A stretch of DNA of 64,000 nt. Origin: Janthinobacterium sp. PAMC25594 (GTDB taxonomy: Bacteria; Pseudomonadota; Gammaproteobacteria; Burkholderiales; Burkholderiaceae_D). This document shows, in pieces, positions 13,858 through 22,700 of this stretch. Location of the stretch: assembly GCF_019443505.1 (NCBI RefSeq), contig NZ_CP080377.1, positions 1,736,001-1,800,000 on the forward strand. Direction: 5' to 3'. Position 1 is the stretch's first letter. Each line of letters starts with the position of its first letter. A program made the translations under genes and the position numbers. The notes under the pieces were generated by a model. It searched no databases, had not been told where the DNA came from, and was given only the letters and a program-made list of their open reading frames with translations.

Positions 13858-15516
13858 TTAGAAATACTTGACGGCTTGCAGCCAGAAACGGCCAGCCGCA
13901 TCCGGTGCCGAGGTCGCCTTGGCATTGCCCAGCTTGTACGCGTAATACGCCTTCAGCACGAGCGCATTGGCGCCCGTCCACGTCACGCCCACGCCGGCGC
14001 CGCTCAGGGTGCGGCGGTTCTCGCCGGCGCTCCACGCGTCGCGGTTGAGCTTGACGGTGCCCGTGTCGGCAAAGCCAATCAGCTGCAGCTGACCAGCCAC
14101 CGCAGTGAACGCCGGCAAGTTGTGCCGCAATTCCAGATTCAGCACATAGCCCTGGTCGCCGTACGCCTCGCCGCCCGGGTAGGCGCGCACGCCGCCCACG
14201 CCGCCGATGCCCATCTTTTCCGAGACATCGAGATTTTTCGACGCGGCCTGGCCGCTGAGGCTGCCGAACAAGCTCGTCTCGCCGCCCAGGCTTTGCACGC
14301 GCGCCGCGTTGAAGGCGAGCTTGTTGAAGTGGCCGTTGCTCTTCACCGTCAGCCGGTCGATCAGCAAGGCGAGCGGCGTCCCGATGTCGATCTTGCCCGT
14401 CGTGTAAGTCACCGAATAGGTGCTCGCGCCACCGCCGCCCCAGCCATCCTTGGCGTCGCCGTTCAGGTTCAGCATCCACACGCTGGCCGTCTTGTCGTTG
14501 ACCGTGCCCGTCGATTCCGTGCGGTCCTGGAACGTCTTGTCGTCGTAGCTAACCTGCGCATACAGGTTGCTGCCGCGCGAGCGGATCAGCGGATAACTGC
14601 CATACGCGCTGGCGATCTTCGCCGTGCCCTTGGCGTCGAGCACGGCAAATTCCTTGCCCAGCTTGTAATCCATATACGTGTAGGCGCCGCCCAGGCGCAG
14701 CAACCCGGCCTGGCCCTGGTACGCCAGGCGGCCGTAGTTCAAGCCGTCGGCCGAGGTAAACGCGCGCACGCTGGCCACGTCGCCGATGCCGGCCAGTTCA
14801 TTGATGTTCAAGGTGGCGCCGATGCGGTTGCGGCCCGTGTAGCGGTTGCCCTGGTTATCGACGTCGATGCTGCCGTTGAAACGCGATCCCGGCTGCACCT
14901 CGACGATGAGGTCGGATGCGCCCAGGGACGCGCCCGGCGCCAGGGTCGAGCTGACCTGCACGCCCGGCAAGTCCGACAGCAGCAGCAAGCGCCGCTCCAG
15001 CGGCGGCGTGGCAATCACTTGCCCGTCGAGACCGGCCAATATCGTGCCCGCCAGGCCGTCGGACAACGTGCTCTGGTTGCGCAACTGCACCTGGCCATAC
15101 CGGCCCGGCAGCACATCGATAACGACCACGCCATCGTGGATATCTTGCGCGGGCAGATACGCCTGCGCGAGGAAATAGCCACGCTGCTGGTAATAGCTGG
15201 CAATCTTGCTGGCCATGGCGCGCAGCTCGCCCAGGGTCAGCTCGCTGCCGGGCACGAAACCCGTGGCCGCGAGCAGTTCGCTCTCGGCAAAGACGGGCGG
15301 CGCCGTCACCTGCAGGCGCCGCACCGTGATGCGCGTGGTATCGCCCACCGTGGTGGCCGGCACATTGCCCTGCTGCACGCGGATGGCCGGCGGCGCCTTC
15401 GGCAATTGCGGCGCGACAGGAATCTGCTGCAGCTGGCTGCCGGCGCTGGGGGGATCGACGGCCCAGGCGGCCTGGATCGCCAGTAACAAGGTCAGGGGGA
15501 GTAATTTGGTGTTCAA
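13858..15516 (-). CDS. TpsB outer-membrane transporter 1 (ShlB/FhaC/HecB family)
   Basis: This is the Omp85-family pore that secretes the exoprotein encoded just downstream. The 552-residue protein has a signal peptide ending near AAWA, a Pro-rich linker, ShlB-type POTRA sequence at about 66-150 (ESELLAATGFVPGSELTLGE, GYFLAQAYLPAQDI), and a C-terminal 16-strand-type barrel ending in KYF. The conserved loop-6 motif appears as GVRAYPGGEA. I placed the start at the TTG at 15516: it begins the signal peptide exactly and has AAGGA six bases upstream, whereas the ATG 23 codons upstream adds a non-signal extension and lacks a ribosome-binding site. Gene order here is B then A, the reverse of system 2. 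Confidence 0.9.
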   Translation of the reverse strand: MNTKLLPLTLLLAIQAAWAVDPPSAGSQLQQIPVAPQLPKAPPAIRVQQGNVPATTVGDTTRITVRRLQVTAPPVFAESELLAATGFVPGSELTLGELRAMASKIASYYQQRGYFLAQAYLPAQDIHDGVVVIDVLPGRYGQVQLRNQSTLSDGLAGTILAGLDGQVIATPPLERRLLLLSDLPGVQVSSTLAPGASLGASDLIVEVQPGSRFNGSIDVDNQGNRYTGRNRIGATLNINELAGIGDVASVRAFTSADGLNYGRLAYQGQAGLLRLGGAYTYMDYKLGKEFAVLDAKGTAKIASAYGSYPLIRSRGSNLYAQVSYDDKTFQDRTESTGTVNDKTASVWMLNLNGDAKDGWGGGGASTYSVTYTTGKIDIGTPLALLIDRLTVKSNGHFNKLAFNAARVQSLGGETSLFGSLSGQAASKNLDVSEKMGIGGVGGVRAYPGGEAYGDQGYVLNLELRHNLPAFTAVAGQLQLIGFADTGTVKLNRDAWSAGENRRTLSGAGVGVTWTGANALVLKAYYAYKLGNAKATSAPDAAGRFWLQAVKYF

Positions 15517-16092
15517 GGTTATCCTTTCTGGCGGCGCGCCCGCGCCAGGCACACCGCTTTTGGCTGCACCAACGGGGGAATACAAGAGCTGAAATGGCAG
15601 TATCTTTTTAATATTAATGTTAAATTCAATGGCAACTGAAAAATCAAGTTCTGCTCAGCAACATTAATCCATTTTAGCCCTTCGTCAGGCGAGAAAATAC
15701 CTATCGGATGACCTCGTTCACCACATTGGTGCGACCTTAATGGCGATAGCCCTGAAATGCGAAAACTCCCGTGAAAATGTGCGTTTCAACTGAAAAATTC
15801 GTTGTCTCAACGCAACAATATTGCAATACCACCACTATCAATATGCTATTCCTCGCACGCACCACAACTGGAAATTAGGCAAGGCATTGGCATTACTTCA
15901 ACACAAAACAATGTTATTTTTTCCATACGCGGATACGACTCCGATGACACACTTTCTTTTGGCGTATTGGTATGTCACATACTTGTAAAAATAAATTTTT
16001 AATATGTGAATATTGATATAAATATTATTTCTGACGGTGCGGAACGGGGATGGGCGGCGGGTTAAATTTCCGCGAGGAACACTGGCGTGGCA
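15517..16092. other. A+T-rich non-coding region upstream of tpsB1
   Basis: No gene is supported in this stretch. From about 15586 to 16060 the base composition drops sharply below the G+C-rich surroundings, with runs such as AATATTAATGTTAAATTC and AAAATAAATTTTTAATATG. The only open frame (15802-16002) has no ribosome-binding site and no recognisable protein character. The region must contain the promoter of the tpsB1-tpsA1 operon and is a plausible target for H-NS-like silencing. Confidence 0.6.
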
Positions 16093-16133
16093 GGCATGCA
16101 ACACCTCAGCCAAGGGTTGAGGTGTCGCATGCC
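16093..16133 (-). terminator. Long stem-loop downstream of sorB, possible terminator
   Basis: GGCATGC and ACACCTCA on the left pair with TGAGGTGT and GCATGCC on the right, giving a stem of about 15 pairs with one mismatch around a nine-base loop. It lies 52 bases after the sorB stop. No T-run follows, so termination is inferred from position and stem strength. Confidence 0.5.
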
Positions 16134-16185
16134 GGTGGAGAGGAAGAAGAGAGGGAGTGCGCTACTGTACTGCTCTGGCCAGGCG

Positions 16186-16800
16186 CTACCTGAACAGCAC
16201 GTATTTCGCCAGGGTCGCCGCATCGGCTTCGCTAAGCTGGCTGAATGGCGGCATGGGCACGGGGCCCCATTTGCCGGCGCCGCCACTGCGGATGTTCGCC
16301 GCCACGGCCGCGACACCATCCTTGCCCTTGTATCTGGCGGCCACTTCCGCAAAGCCCGGACCGACCACCTTCTGGTCGAGGGCGTGGCATGCCATGCAGC
16401 CATTCGCCGCCAGCAAGGTTTTGACATCCTTGCCGCTGGCGGCAGGGACAGCCGCTGCGGCTGGCCTGGCCATGGCCGCGGCAGGTGCGGCGGCGCCCCG
16501 CTCCGCTCCATAGGTTTTCACCAGGTAGTCGACCATGGCGGGCATGTCCGCGTCGTCAAACTGGGCGCCGAACGGCTTTTTCATCTTCTTGACGGTGGCT
16601 TCCCAGTAGGCGCGCGGCGAGGCAGGCGGCTGGCTCGATGCATACTGGGCCGCGTGGCACGTCATGCAGTTGCGCTGCACCAGCTGGTAGCCGGGCAATT
16701 CGCTGGCTTTGTAAGTCGCCGTTTCCGGTGGCAAATGGATTTCCAGCGCGCAGGCGCTGCCCGCCGCCGACAGTGCCAGCGCGGCAAACAAGATCTTCAT
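16186..16800 (-). CDS. sorB: Diheme cytochrome c, probable electron-accepting subunit of sulfite dehydrogenase
   Basis: The 204-residue protein has a Sec signal peptide (MKILFAALALSAAGSACA) and two c-type heme sites, CMTCH at 45-49 and CMACH at 135-139. They are separated by an Ala/Pro-rich hinge at about 102-122, so it looks like two fused monoheme domains. It lies 10 bp downstream of the molybdoenzyme gene sorA, so it most likely accepts electrons from sulfite oxidation and passes them to the respiratory chain. Known SorB proteins are often smaller and monoheme, so the two-domain form is worth noting. The name is inferred from context. Confidence 0.82.
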   Translation of the reverse strand: MKILFAALALSAAGSACALEIHLPPETATYKASELPGYQLVQRNCMTCHAAQYASSQPPASPRAYWEATVKKMKKPFGAQFDDADMPAMVDYLVKTYGAERGAAAPAAAMARPAAAAVPAASGKDVKTLLAANGCMACHALDQKVVGPGFAEVAARYKGKDGVAAVAANIRSGGAGKWGPVPMPPFSQLSEADAATLAKYVLFR

Positions 16801-16810
16801 ATGGTTCTCC

Positions 16811-18031
16811 TTACACTGCCTGGATGCGCGTGGTTTCCACCACGTTGCGCATATAACCCATGGGATTCCACAGGGCTTTCATCGGTTGGCTCTGGCCGAT
16901 GCGGTTGACGGCGCGCACCATCAGCACATGCTTGCCCTTGCGCGGCGCCTTCAGGACCATGCTCCACTCCCGGAAAGAGAAGCGCCCCAGGTCCTTGCCC
17001 AGCCTGGCTTCCTGCCAGCTGTGGCCACCATCGGCTGAAATCGCCACTTCGCTGATGCCCTGCCCGCCATCGAAGGCGATGCCGCGCAAGGCCAGGTCGC
17101 GCCCGGCCTTCACTTGCGCGCCATCTTGCACGCTGGTAATAAAGGAGCGCACGTTGAGGCGGCTGATGGGGGTCGTCTTGCCCACCGGTGTACCCGGCTC
17201 GATGAAGCCGGAACCATTGTCGGGGATGCGGTAGCCCGTGCTCATCCAGAAGCCGTCGAAGGGTTTGTCCAGCACGGTGATGTCGCTCAGGTGCTTGACC
17301 CAGTAAGTGCCGTAATAGCCGGGCACGATCAGGCGCAGCGGGTAGCCGTTGAGGAAGGGAATGTCTTCGCCATTCATGGCCCAGGCCAGCAGCACGTCGC
17401 CCGCCATGATGTGCTCGACGGACAAGGCTTTCTGAAAGTCGGGACCGTCGCCCACGGGCGGCGTTTCCAGGCCATTGAAGGCCACTTGCACGGCGCCGGC
17501 GCTGATGCCGGCCTTTTCCAGCACGGTTTTCAGGGGGATACCGGTCCAGCGGGCATTGCCCATGGCACCATTGCCCAGCTGCCCGCCATTCGCGCGCGGG
17601 GCGAAGAAGCCGCGGCTGTTGCCCGAGCATTGCGTCACGGCTACCACGTCGACGGGCACGGCCAGTTTTTTCAGCTCGGCCAGCGACAGTTCCAGCGGTG
17701 TTTTCACCAGGCCGGCGATGCGCAGCCGGTAGCTGTCGCCATCGATGCTGGTAGGCAAGCCGCTCCAGTGATAGCGCACAAAAAACGCGTCGTTGGGAGT
17801 AATCGCGCCTTCATTGAAGACGCTGAACGGCGTTTCCAGCTGGGGCGGACGGCTGGTCAGCAAGATCAGCGGGCGCTTTTGCGGGAAGGCCACCAGTTCT
17901 CGCTCGCCGTTTTCAAACGGCAAAGTGACGGACTCCGCCAAGGCTGGCCCCGCCACGGCGGCGGCGCCCAGGGTGGCCGTGGTGCGCAGGAAGCGGCGCC
18001 GGCTTGCTGGCAACACGGTCGTATCAGACAT
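16811..18031 (-). CDS. sorA: Sulfite dehydrogenase / sulfite oxidase-like molybdopterin subunit
   Basis: This periplasmic enzyme oxidises sulfite to sulfate. The 406-residue protein carries a twin-arginine signal (RRRFLR at 11-16, cleavage near residue 32), as expected for a cofactor-loaded protein. The oxidoreductase molybdopterin-binding domain holds VTQCSGNSRG, whose Cys (about residue 134) is the expected molybdenum ligand, and NGGQLGNGAMGNARWTG. The C-terminal dimerisation domain is at about 285-400. The start at 18031 has GGAG eight bases upstream and overlaps the permease gene by 8 bp, so translation is coupled. In this setting it detoxifies and gains electrons from the sulfite released by Xsc. 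Confidence 0.9.
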   Translation of the reverse strand: MSDTTVLPASRRRFLRTTATLGAAAVAGPALAESVTLPFENGERELVAFPQKRPLILLTSRPPQLETPFSVFNEGAITPNDAFFVRYHWSGLPTSIDGDSYRLRIAGLVKTPLELSLAELKKLAVPVDVVAVTQCSGNSRGFFAPRANGGQLGNGAMGNARWTGIPLKTVLEKAGISAGAVQVAFNGLETPPVGDGPDFQKALSVEHIMAGDVLLAWAMNGEDIPFLNGYPLRLIVPGYYGTYWVKHLSDITVLDKPFDGFWMSTGYRIPDNGSGFIEPGTPVGKTTPISRLNVRSFITSVQDGAQVKAGRDLALRGIAFDGGQGISEVAISADGGHSWQEARLGKDLGRFSFREWSMVLKAPRKGKHVLMVRAVNRIGQSQPMKALWNPMGYMRNVVETTRIQAV

Positions 18032-19457
18032 GTTTGAGCTCCACTTTGGTGTCGGCGGAGGCATCTCCGTTGCGGTCATCGTTGACCAGTTTCTTGATGT
18101 AGTACATGACGCTCATGATGGCCACGCTCAGCAGGCCGAACCAGAACGACACGCGCTGCTCCGTATCGGACGACACGCTCATGGCGCCGAGGATCACCAG
18201 CATGGCGATGATGGTGAAATACGTCAGGTAGGGGAAAAGCCACATGCGCACTTTGATGCGTTCCGGGCACTCACGTTCCAGGCGGCGGCGCAGGCGCAAT
18301 TGAGATATCGCAATGAGCAGGTAGACAAACAGGATCAGGATGCCGTAGGAATTGACGATGAAGGGGAACACCAGGTCGGCCGACACGTACGAGACGGCAA
18401 TGGCGAAATAGGCGAACAGAGTGCTGAACAGGATGGCGCGAATCGGCACGCCGTTCTTGCTCAGCTTGACCAGGCCCGTGGGCGCATCGCCGCGGCGCGT
18501 CAATGCAAAGATCATGCGCGACGAGGCGTACAGGCTGGAATTGAGGGCCGACAGCACGGCCGTCAGGATGATGGCGTTCATGATGTGGGCCGCGTACGGG
18601 ATGTTCATCACTTTCAGGGCGCTGACGAAGGGCGTGGCGATGGCCGGCGAATCCCAGGGCACGATGCAGACCACGACAAACATGGAGCCCACATAAAACA
18701 TCAGCACGCGCGTGATGACGGAGTTGGTGGCGCGGGCGATGGCCTTGGCCGGGTCCGACGTTTCGGCGGCGGCAATGGTGACGATTTCGGCGCCCGAATA
18801 AAAGGCCGTGGCGGCGACGGCGCCGCTCAATACAGGACCCCAGCCGTGCGGCATGAAGCCGCCGTTGCTGGTCAAAAAGCCCAGGCTCGGGATGCTGTTG
18901 GGCAAGCTGCCCGTGATGAACAGGGCGCCCACAAACAGGAAGACGACGATGGCGACCACCTTGATCGAGGCGAACCAGAATTCGAACTCGCCAAACGCTT
19001 TCACCGAGAACAGGTTGAGCACCGTCATCGACACGAGCAAGACCAGACTGATGGACCACGATGGCACCTCGGGCAACCAGAAATTGACCAGCTTGGCCCC
19101 GGCGATGGCTTCCAGCGCCACGACGACGACCCAGAAATACCAGTACATCCAGCCGCTCATAAAGCCGAGGAATTTCGAGACCTTCGGCTTGTCGTCGAAG
19201 GCCAGGCGCGCATATTCGTAAAAGGAACCGACCACGGGCAGGGACGAGGCCAGCTCGCCCAGCATGCGCATGATCAGGACGACCAGGCCGCCCGTGAGCA
19301 GGAAGGAAAGGATGGCGGCCGGGCCGGCGGCCTTGGCGATGACGCCGCTGCCGACAAAGAGGCCGGCGCCGATCACGCCGCCGATGGCGATCATGCTCAT
19401 GTGGCGTTGCTTCAGCGAGTGCTGCAAGCCCGTGTTGTTATGGTTGTCGCTAATCAT
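18024..19457 (-). CDS. Amino-acid permease of the APC superfamily (GABA/aromatic permease type)
   Basis: The 477-residue membrane protein has about 12 hydrophobic segments and begins with the AAT-family signature RHMSMIAIGGVIGAGLFVGSG. Further family segments are GELASSLPVVGSFYEYA and SALNSSLYASSRMIFAL. Members of this group (GabP, CycA, AnsP and others) bring neutral or omega-amino acids in with protons. It overlaps sorA by 8 bp and so is expressed with the sulfite dehydrogenase. Taurine is an omega-amino sulfonate resembling beta-alanine and GABA, so a role in taurine uptake, or export of a by-product, is an inference worth testing. The start has AGGAG eight bases upstream. Confidence 0.88.
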   Translation of the reverse strand: MISDNHNNTGLQHSLKQRHMSMIAIGGVIGAGLFVGSGVIAKAAGPAAILSFLLTGGLVVLIMRMLGELASSLPVVGSFYEYARLAFDDKPKVSKFLGFMSGWMYWYFWVVVVALEAIAGAKLVNFWLPEVPSWSISLVLLVSMTVLNLFSVKAFGEFEFWFASIKVVAIVVFLFVGALFITGSLPNSIPSLGFLTSNGGFMPHGWGPVLSGAVAATAFYSGAEIVTIAAAETSDPAKAIARATNSVITRVLMFYVGSMFVVVCIVPWDSPAIATPFVSALKVMNIPYAAHIMNAIILTAVLSALNSSLYASSRMIFALTRRGDAPTGLVKLSKNGVPIRAILFSTLFAYFAIAVSYVSADLVFPFIVNSYGILILFVYLLIAISQLRLRRRLERECPERIKVRMWLFPYLTYFTIIAMLVILGAMSVSSDTEQRVSFWFGLLSVAIMSVMYYIKKLVNDDRNGDASADTKVELKHV

Positions 19458-19693
19458 GTGTGTCTCCTAGTAATATCTGAAGCTCGGTGCGCCCTCGCCT
19501 GCTGCGGCCTGTTTCTGCCGCGCGGCTTTGTTTTATTTGGGCAACACCGTCAAGCAGCATCGATACATCATCAAATCAGTCTGGTTGGCTGCATGCCATA
19601 AGTCAATCTGGAAATGCAGCGGCCCGGCGCGGCAGCCAAGAGGCAAGCGCGCTGGAGAGTAAGTACGGGGTATGGCTGAGTTATTGCTGGTTG

Positions 19694-19735
19694 AAAAAAA
19701 GGGAGCGGCGGCAACACTTGTGGCGTGCGCGCCAC
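19694..19735 (-). terminator. Possible terminator after tauC
   Basis: A GTGGCG/CGCCAC hairpin (19720-19735) lies 14 bases past the tauC stop, and seven T residues follow on the minus strand only after a further 19 bases. The spacing is too long for a classic intrinsic terminator, so this is tentative. The remaining gap up to the permease start at 19457 shows no gene. Confidence 0.3.
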
Positions 19736-19748
19736 TCCCGGGAACGTC

Positions 19749-20630
19749 TTACACCTTGCCCTTCCATGGCACGAGGGTACGTTCGAGGTAGCGCATCATC
19801 AAATCAAACAGGAAAGCAAAGAAGCCGATCACGATAATGCCCATGATGACCACATCGCTGGCGAGGAACTCGGAGGCGCTCAGCACCATGTAGCCGAGGC
19901 CGCGCGTGGCCGCCACCATCTCGCCCGCCACCAAGGTGGTCCAGCCCACGCCGATGCCGATGCGCATGCCGGTGAGGATTTCCGGAATCGCGGCACGCAG
20001 AATCACGTGCACGATGACCTGGAAGCGGGTGGCACCCATCGAATAGGCCGCGTGGATCTGCTCCAGCGACACCGAACTGACGCCGGCACGGGCCGCGATC
20101 GCCATTGGCGCGAAGATGGCCAGGAAGATCAGGTAGACCTTCGAGAATTCGCCGATGCCGAACCAGATGATGACCAGTGGCAAGTAAGCGAGCGGCGGCA
20201 ACGGACGGTAGAACTCGATCAAGGGATCGAAGATGCCGCGCGCCACGCGATTGACGCCCATCATCACGCCGATGGGAATGGCCAGCACGCAAGCCAGGCC
20301 GAAGGCGCCGAACACGCGCACCAGGCTGGCGACCGTGTGTTCCCACAGGGTGGCGCCGCCGAAGCCGGTGGTGGCCGCCATGATGAATTTCTCGTACACG
20401 GCTTGCGGCGAAGGTAAAAACAAGGGTTTCACCATGCCGCTGGCCGTCACGCCAAACCACAGCAACAGCACGACGATGACGGTGACGCTGGCAATGCGGC
20501 TGGAATTGCCCTGCCCCGGCGCGCCGAACGCTTCGCCTGGCATGGCGCAGCGGGGGGCGAACAGGCGGCCAAAAAAGCCGGCGCGCTTGGCGGTGGCGGG
20601 AGGAAATCCCACGACGGATGGGCTATGCAT
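19749..20630 (-). CDS. tauC: Taurine/sulfonate ABC transporter, permease subunit
   Basis: The 293-residue membrane protein belongs to the BPD_transp_1 family. The stretch around [15 protein letters not shown] is the EAA loop that docks on the ATPase. About six hydrophobic segments are visible. The start at 20630 has GGAGG immediately upstream within the end of tauB and overlaps it by 8 bp. An upstream ATG in the same frame would extend it into tauB and is less likely. Together with TauA and TauB it imports taurine or related alkanesulfonates. The choice of taurine over the related SsuABC specificity comes from the neighbouring tauXY and xsc genes. Confidence 0.9.
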   Translation of the reverse strand: MHSPSVVGFPPATAKRAGFFGRLFAPRCAMPGEAFGAPGQGNSSRIASVTVIVVLLLWFGVTASGMVKPLFLPSPQAVYEKFIMAATTGFGGATLWEHTVASLVRVFGAFGLACVLAIPIGVMMGVNRVARGIFDPLIEFYRPLPPLAYLPLVIIWFGIGEFSKVYLIFLAIFAPMAIAARAGVSSVSLEQIHAAYSMGATRFQVIVHVILRAAIPEILTGMRIGIGVGWTTLVAGEMVAATRGLGYMVLSASEFLASDVVIMGIIVIGFFAFLFDLMMRYLERTLVPWKGKV

Positions 20631-21438
20631 GGGACACCTCCAGCTCTTTGTTGACTGCGCGCTCGTCGCCATAAATGATGTTGAGCACCGTTTCGCGCAT
20701 CTTGATGAAGTCCGGGCTCGATTTCACGGCGCGCGCATCGCGGCATTCGAGGAAGCGCTTGTTGAAATCGAGTTCATACGTGTGCGTGATGCGGCCCGGA
20801 CGGGGCGACATGACGATCAGCCGGTTCGCCAGGAACAGCGCCTCGTCGACGCTGTGGGTGATGAAGAAGAACATGGTGCTGGACTTGGCCCAGATATCGA
20901 GCAGCAATTCCTGGATGGTTTCGCGCGTCAGCGCGTCGAGCGCCGCCATCGGTTCATCCATCAGCAGCATGGCGGGATTGCTGGTCAGGGCACGGGCGAT
21001 GCCCACCCTTTGCTGCATGCCGCCTGACAACTGATAAATCATATTGTCGTGAAAGTCCTTCAAGCCCACCAGCGCCAGGTTCTTCGCCGCCTGTTCGCGC
21101 CGCACGGCTTTCGCCACGCCTTGCAGCTTCAGGCCGAATTCCACGTTTTCCATCACATTCAGCCACGGCAGCAAGGCGTGTTTCTGGAACACCACGCCAC
21201 GGTCGGCGCCCGGTCCTTCCACTTTATTCTCCCCGAGCATGATTTCGCCCTTGGACGGGGCAATAAAGCCCGCCATCAGGCTCAGCAAGGTTGTCTTGCC
21301 GCAACCGGAAGCACCGAGCGCGACGACGAAGTCGCCGCTATTGATGGTGAGATTGACATTATTTAAGGCATGTACGCGTTCACCGGCCGTCTTGCCCGGA
21401 TAAATCACGCTGACATCCTTGACGTACAGATTTTCCAT
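20623..21438 (-). CDS. tauB: Taurine/sulfonate ABC transporter, ATP-binding subunit
   Basis: The 271-residue protein has all ABC ATPase motifs: Walker [10 protein letters not shown] at about 42-50, the Q-loop region [11 protein letters not shown], the signature [15 protein letters not shown], Walker [13 protein letters not shown] and the switch His in [10 protein letters not shown]. It energises sulfonate import. It sits between tauA (80 bp upstream) and tauC (8 bp overlap) in one transcription unit. Confidence 0.92.
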   Translation of the reverse strand: MENLYVKDVSVIYPGKTAGERVHALNNVNLTINSGDFVVALGASGCGKTTLLSLMAGFIAPSKGEIMLGENKVEGPGADRGVVFQKHALLPWLNVMENVEFGLKLQGVAKAVRREQAAKNLALVGLKDFHDNMIYQLSGGMQQRVGIARALTSNPAMLLMDEPMAALDALTRETIQELLLDIWAKSSTMFFFITHSVDEALFLANRLIVMSPRPGRITHTYELDFNKRFLECRDARAVKSSPDFIKMRETVLNIIYGDERAVNKELEVSHA

Positions 21439-21518
21439 GATGTCCCCGCATAGGTAGTACTTCAGTTCAACGCATTCTGTTCAGTCAGCGCGCCCGCAGA
21501 CGCGCCATGGCACAACGT

Positions 21519-22580
21519 TTACTTCAGCAGGCCGGCGGCCTGTGCATACCTGGGTGTCACATATTTGGCGTAGTCAGGGGCCAGCGTATCGATCTTGCCT
21601 TCCGTCTTCAAAAATTGCGCCGTGGCCAGCAAGGCTTGCGCCACGCCGCCCTTCGCGCCGCCACCGAGCCAGGCCGGCGAGGCCTGCTCCTGCAGCGATG
21701 GATAGGCGTACAGGGCCACGGAAGCGGCCACGTCCTTGGCAGCCGCGCCCGAATGCTTGACGTTGGCTTTGACTTGCGGAGAGTCAATGGTCCATGCCTT
21801 CGGATTGGCGCGGTAGTCGGCATCAAAAGCGGCCATCACCTTGACGAACTTGGCCATGAAGTCGGCGTTCGCTTCGCCCCAGGCGCGCTCGACGGCCATG
21901 CCGTCAAACGTGGCCTTGCCCTTTTTGCTCAGTTCGCCGGAGGTCACCAGCACCTTGCCGTTTTGCTTGAGTTTGCTCAAGGCCGGGTCCCACACGAAGG
22001 CGGCATCGATGTCACCGCGTTCCCAGGCGGCGGCAATCTGGTTCGGCTGCATGTTGAGCAATTTCACTTCGGATGGCTTGATGCCCCACGTTTCCAGCGC
22101 GAACATGGTGTGGAAGTGCGTGGTGGAAACAAACGGCACGGCGATCTTCTTGCCGCGCAAGTCGGTCGGCTTGCTGATGCCGGCGCCGTTGCGGGCCACC
22201 ATCGCTTCGGCTTCATTGATGTCGTCGATGATCCAGAACAGCTGCAGATCGACGCCGCGGCTGACGGCCGCCGTCAGCGGGCTGGAACCGATGACGCCGA
22301 TCTGCACGTCGCCGGACGCCATGCCGGTGGCTACCTTGGCGCCCGAATCGAACTTGCGCCAGTTGATTTTATAGCCGGTGGTTTTTTCCACTTCGCCGCT
22401 GGCGATGGCCACCAGGAAGGGACCGTTAATTTCCTGATAGGCAATCGTCACTTCCTTGCCTTGCGCGAAGGCCGTGCCGCTTGATGCTACCGCCACGCCC
22501 AGCACCAGGGTGCCGAGGACGGCGCGGCGCAGCGTTGAAAATACCGTTTTGCTCGGGGTTTTGCTCGTGTATGTGTTCAT
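21519..22580 (-). CDS. tauA: Taurine-binding periplasmic protein of the ABC transporter
   Basis: The 353-residue protein has an n-region, hydrophobic core and AFAQ cleavage site near residue 40, typical of exported solute-binding proteins. The mature part starts KEVTIAYQEINGPFLVAIA and includes GDVQIGVIGSSPLTAAVSRG, matching the TauA/SsuA (NMT1-like) fold. It captures taurine in the periplasm and delivers it to TauBC. The start has GGAG nine bases upstream. It lies 120 bp downstream of tauY in the same direction, so one long tauXYABC transcript is possible. Confidence 0.9.
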   Translation of the reverse strand: MNTYTSKTPSKTVFSTLRRAVLGTLVLGVAVASSGTAFAQGKEVTIAYQEINGPFLVAIASGEVEKTTGYKINWRKFDSGAKVATGMASGDVQIGVIGSSPLTAAVSRGVDLQLFWIIDDINEAEAMVARNGAGISKPTDLRGKKIAVPFVSTTHFHTMFALETWGIKPSEVKLLNMQPNQIAAAWERGDIDAAFVWDPALSKLKQNGKVLVTSGELSKKGKATFDGMAVERAWGEANADFMAKFVKVMAAFDADYRANPKAWTIDSPQVKANVKHSGAAAKDVAASVALYAYPSLQEQASPAWLGGGAKGGVAQALLATAQFLKTEGKIDTLAPDYAKYVTPRYAQAAGLLK

Positions 22581-22700
22581 GTCTCACTCCAAGTTATTGT
22601 TATGTGTGAACGTTCGGGCAATCTCATCCCTTTCGGGAGACGCCGCTGTTTGCTCTTTGTCAACCATGCGGCGGCTTAGTACGGCTACTGCTATTACTAT

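Noticed and set aside
15802..16002. 66-codon frame in the A+T-rich gap
   Set aside because: No ribosome-binding site, and composition is that of the non-coding surroundings.
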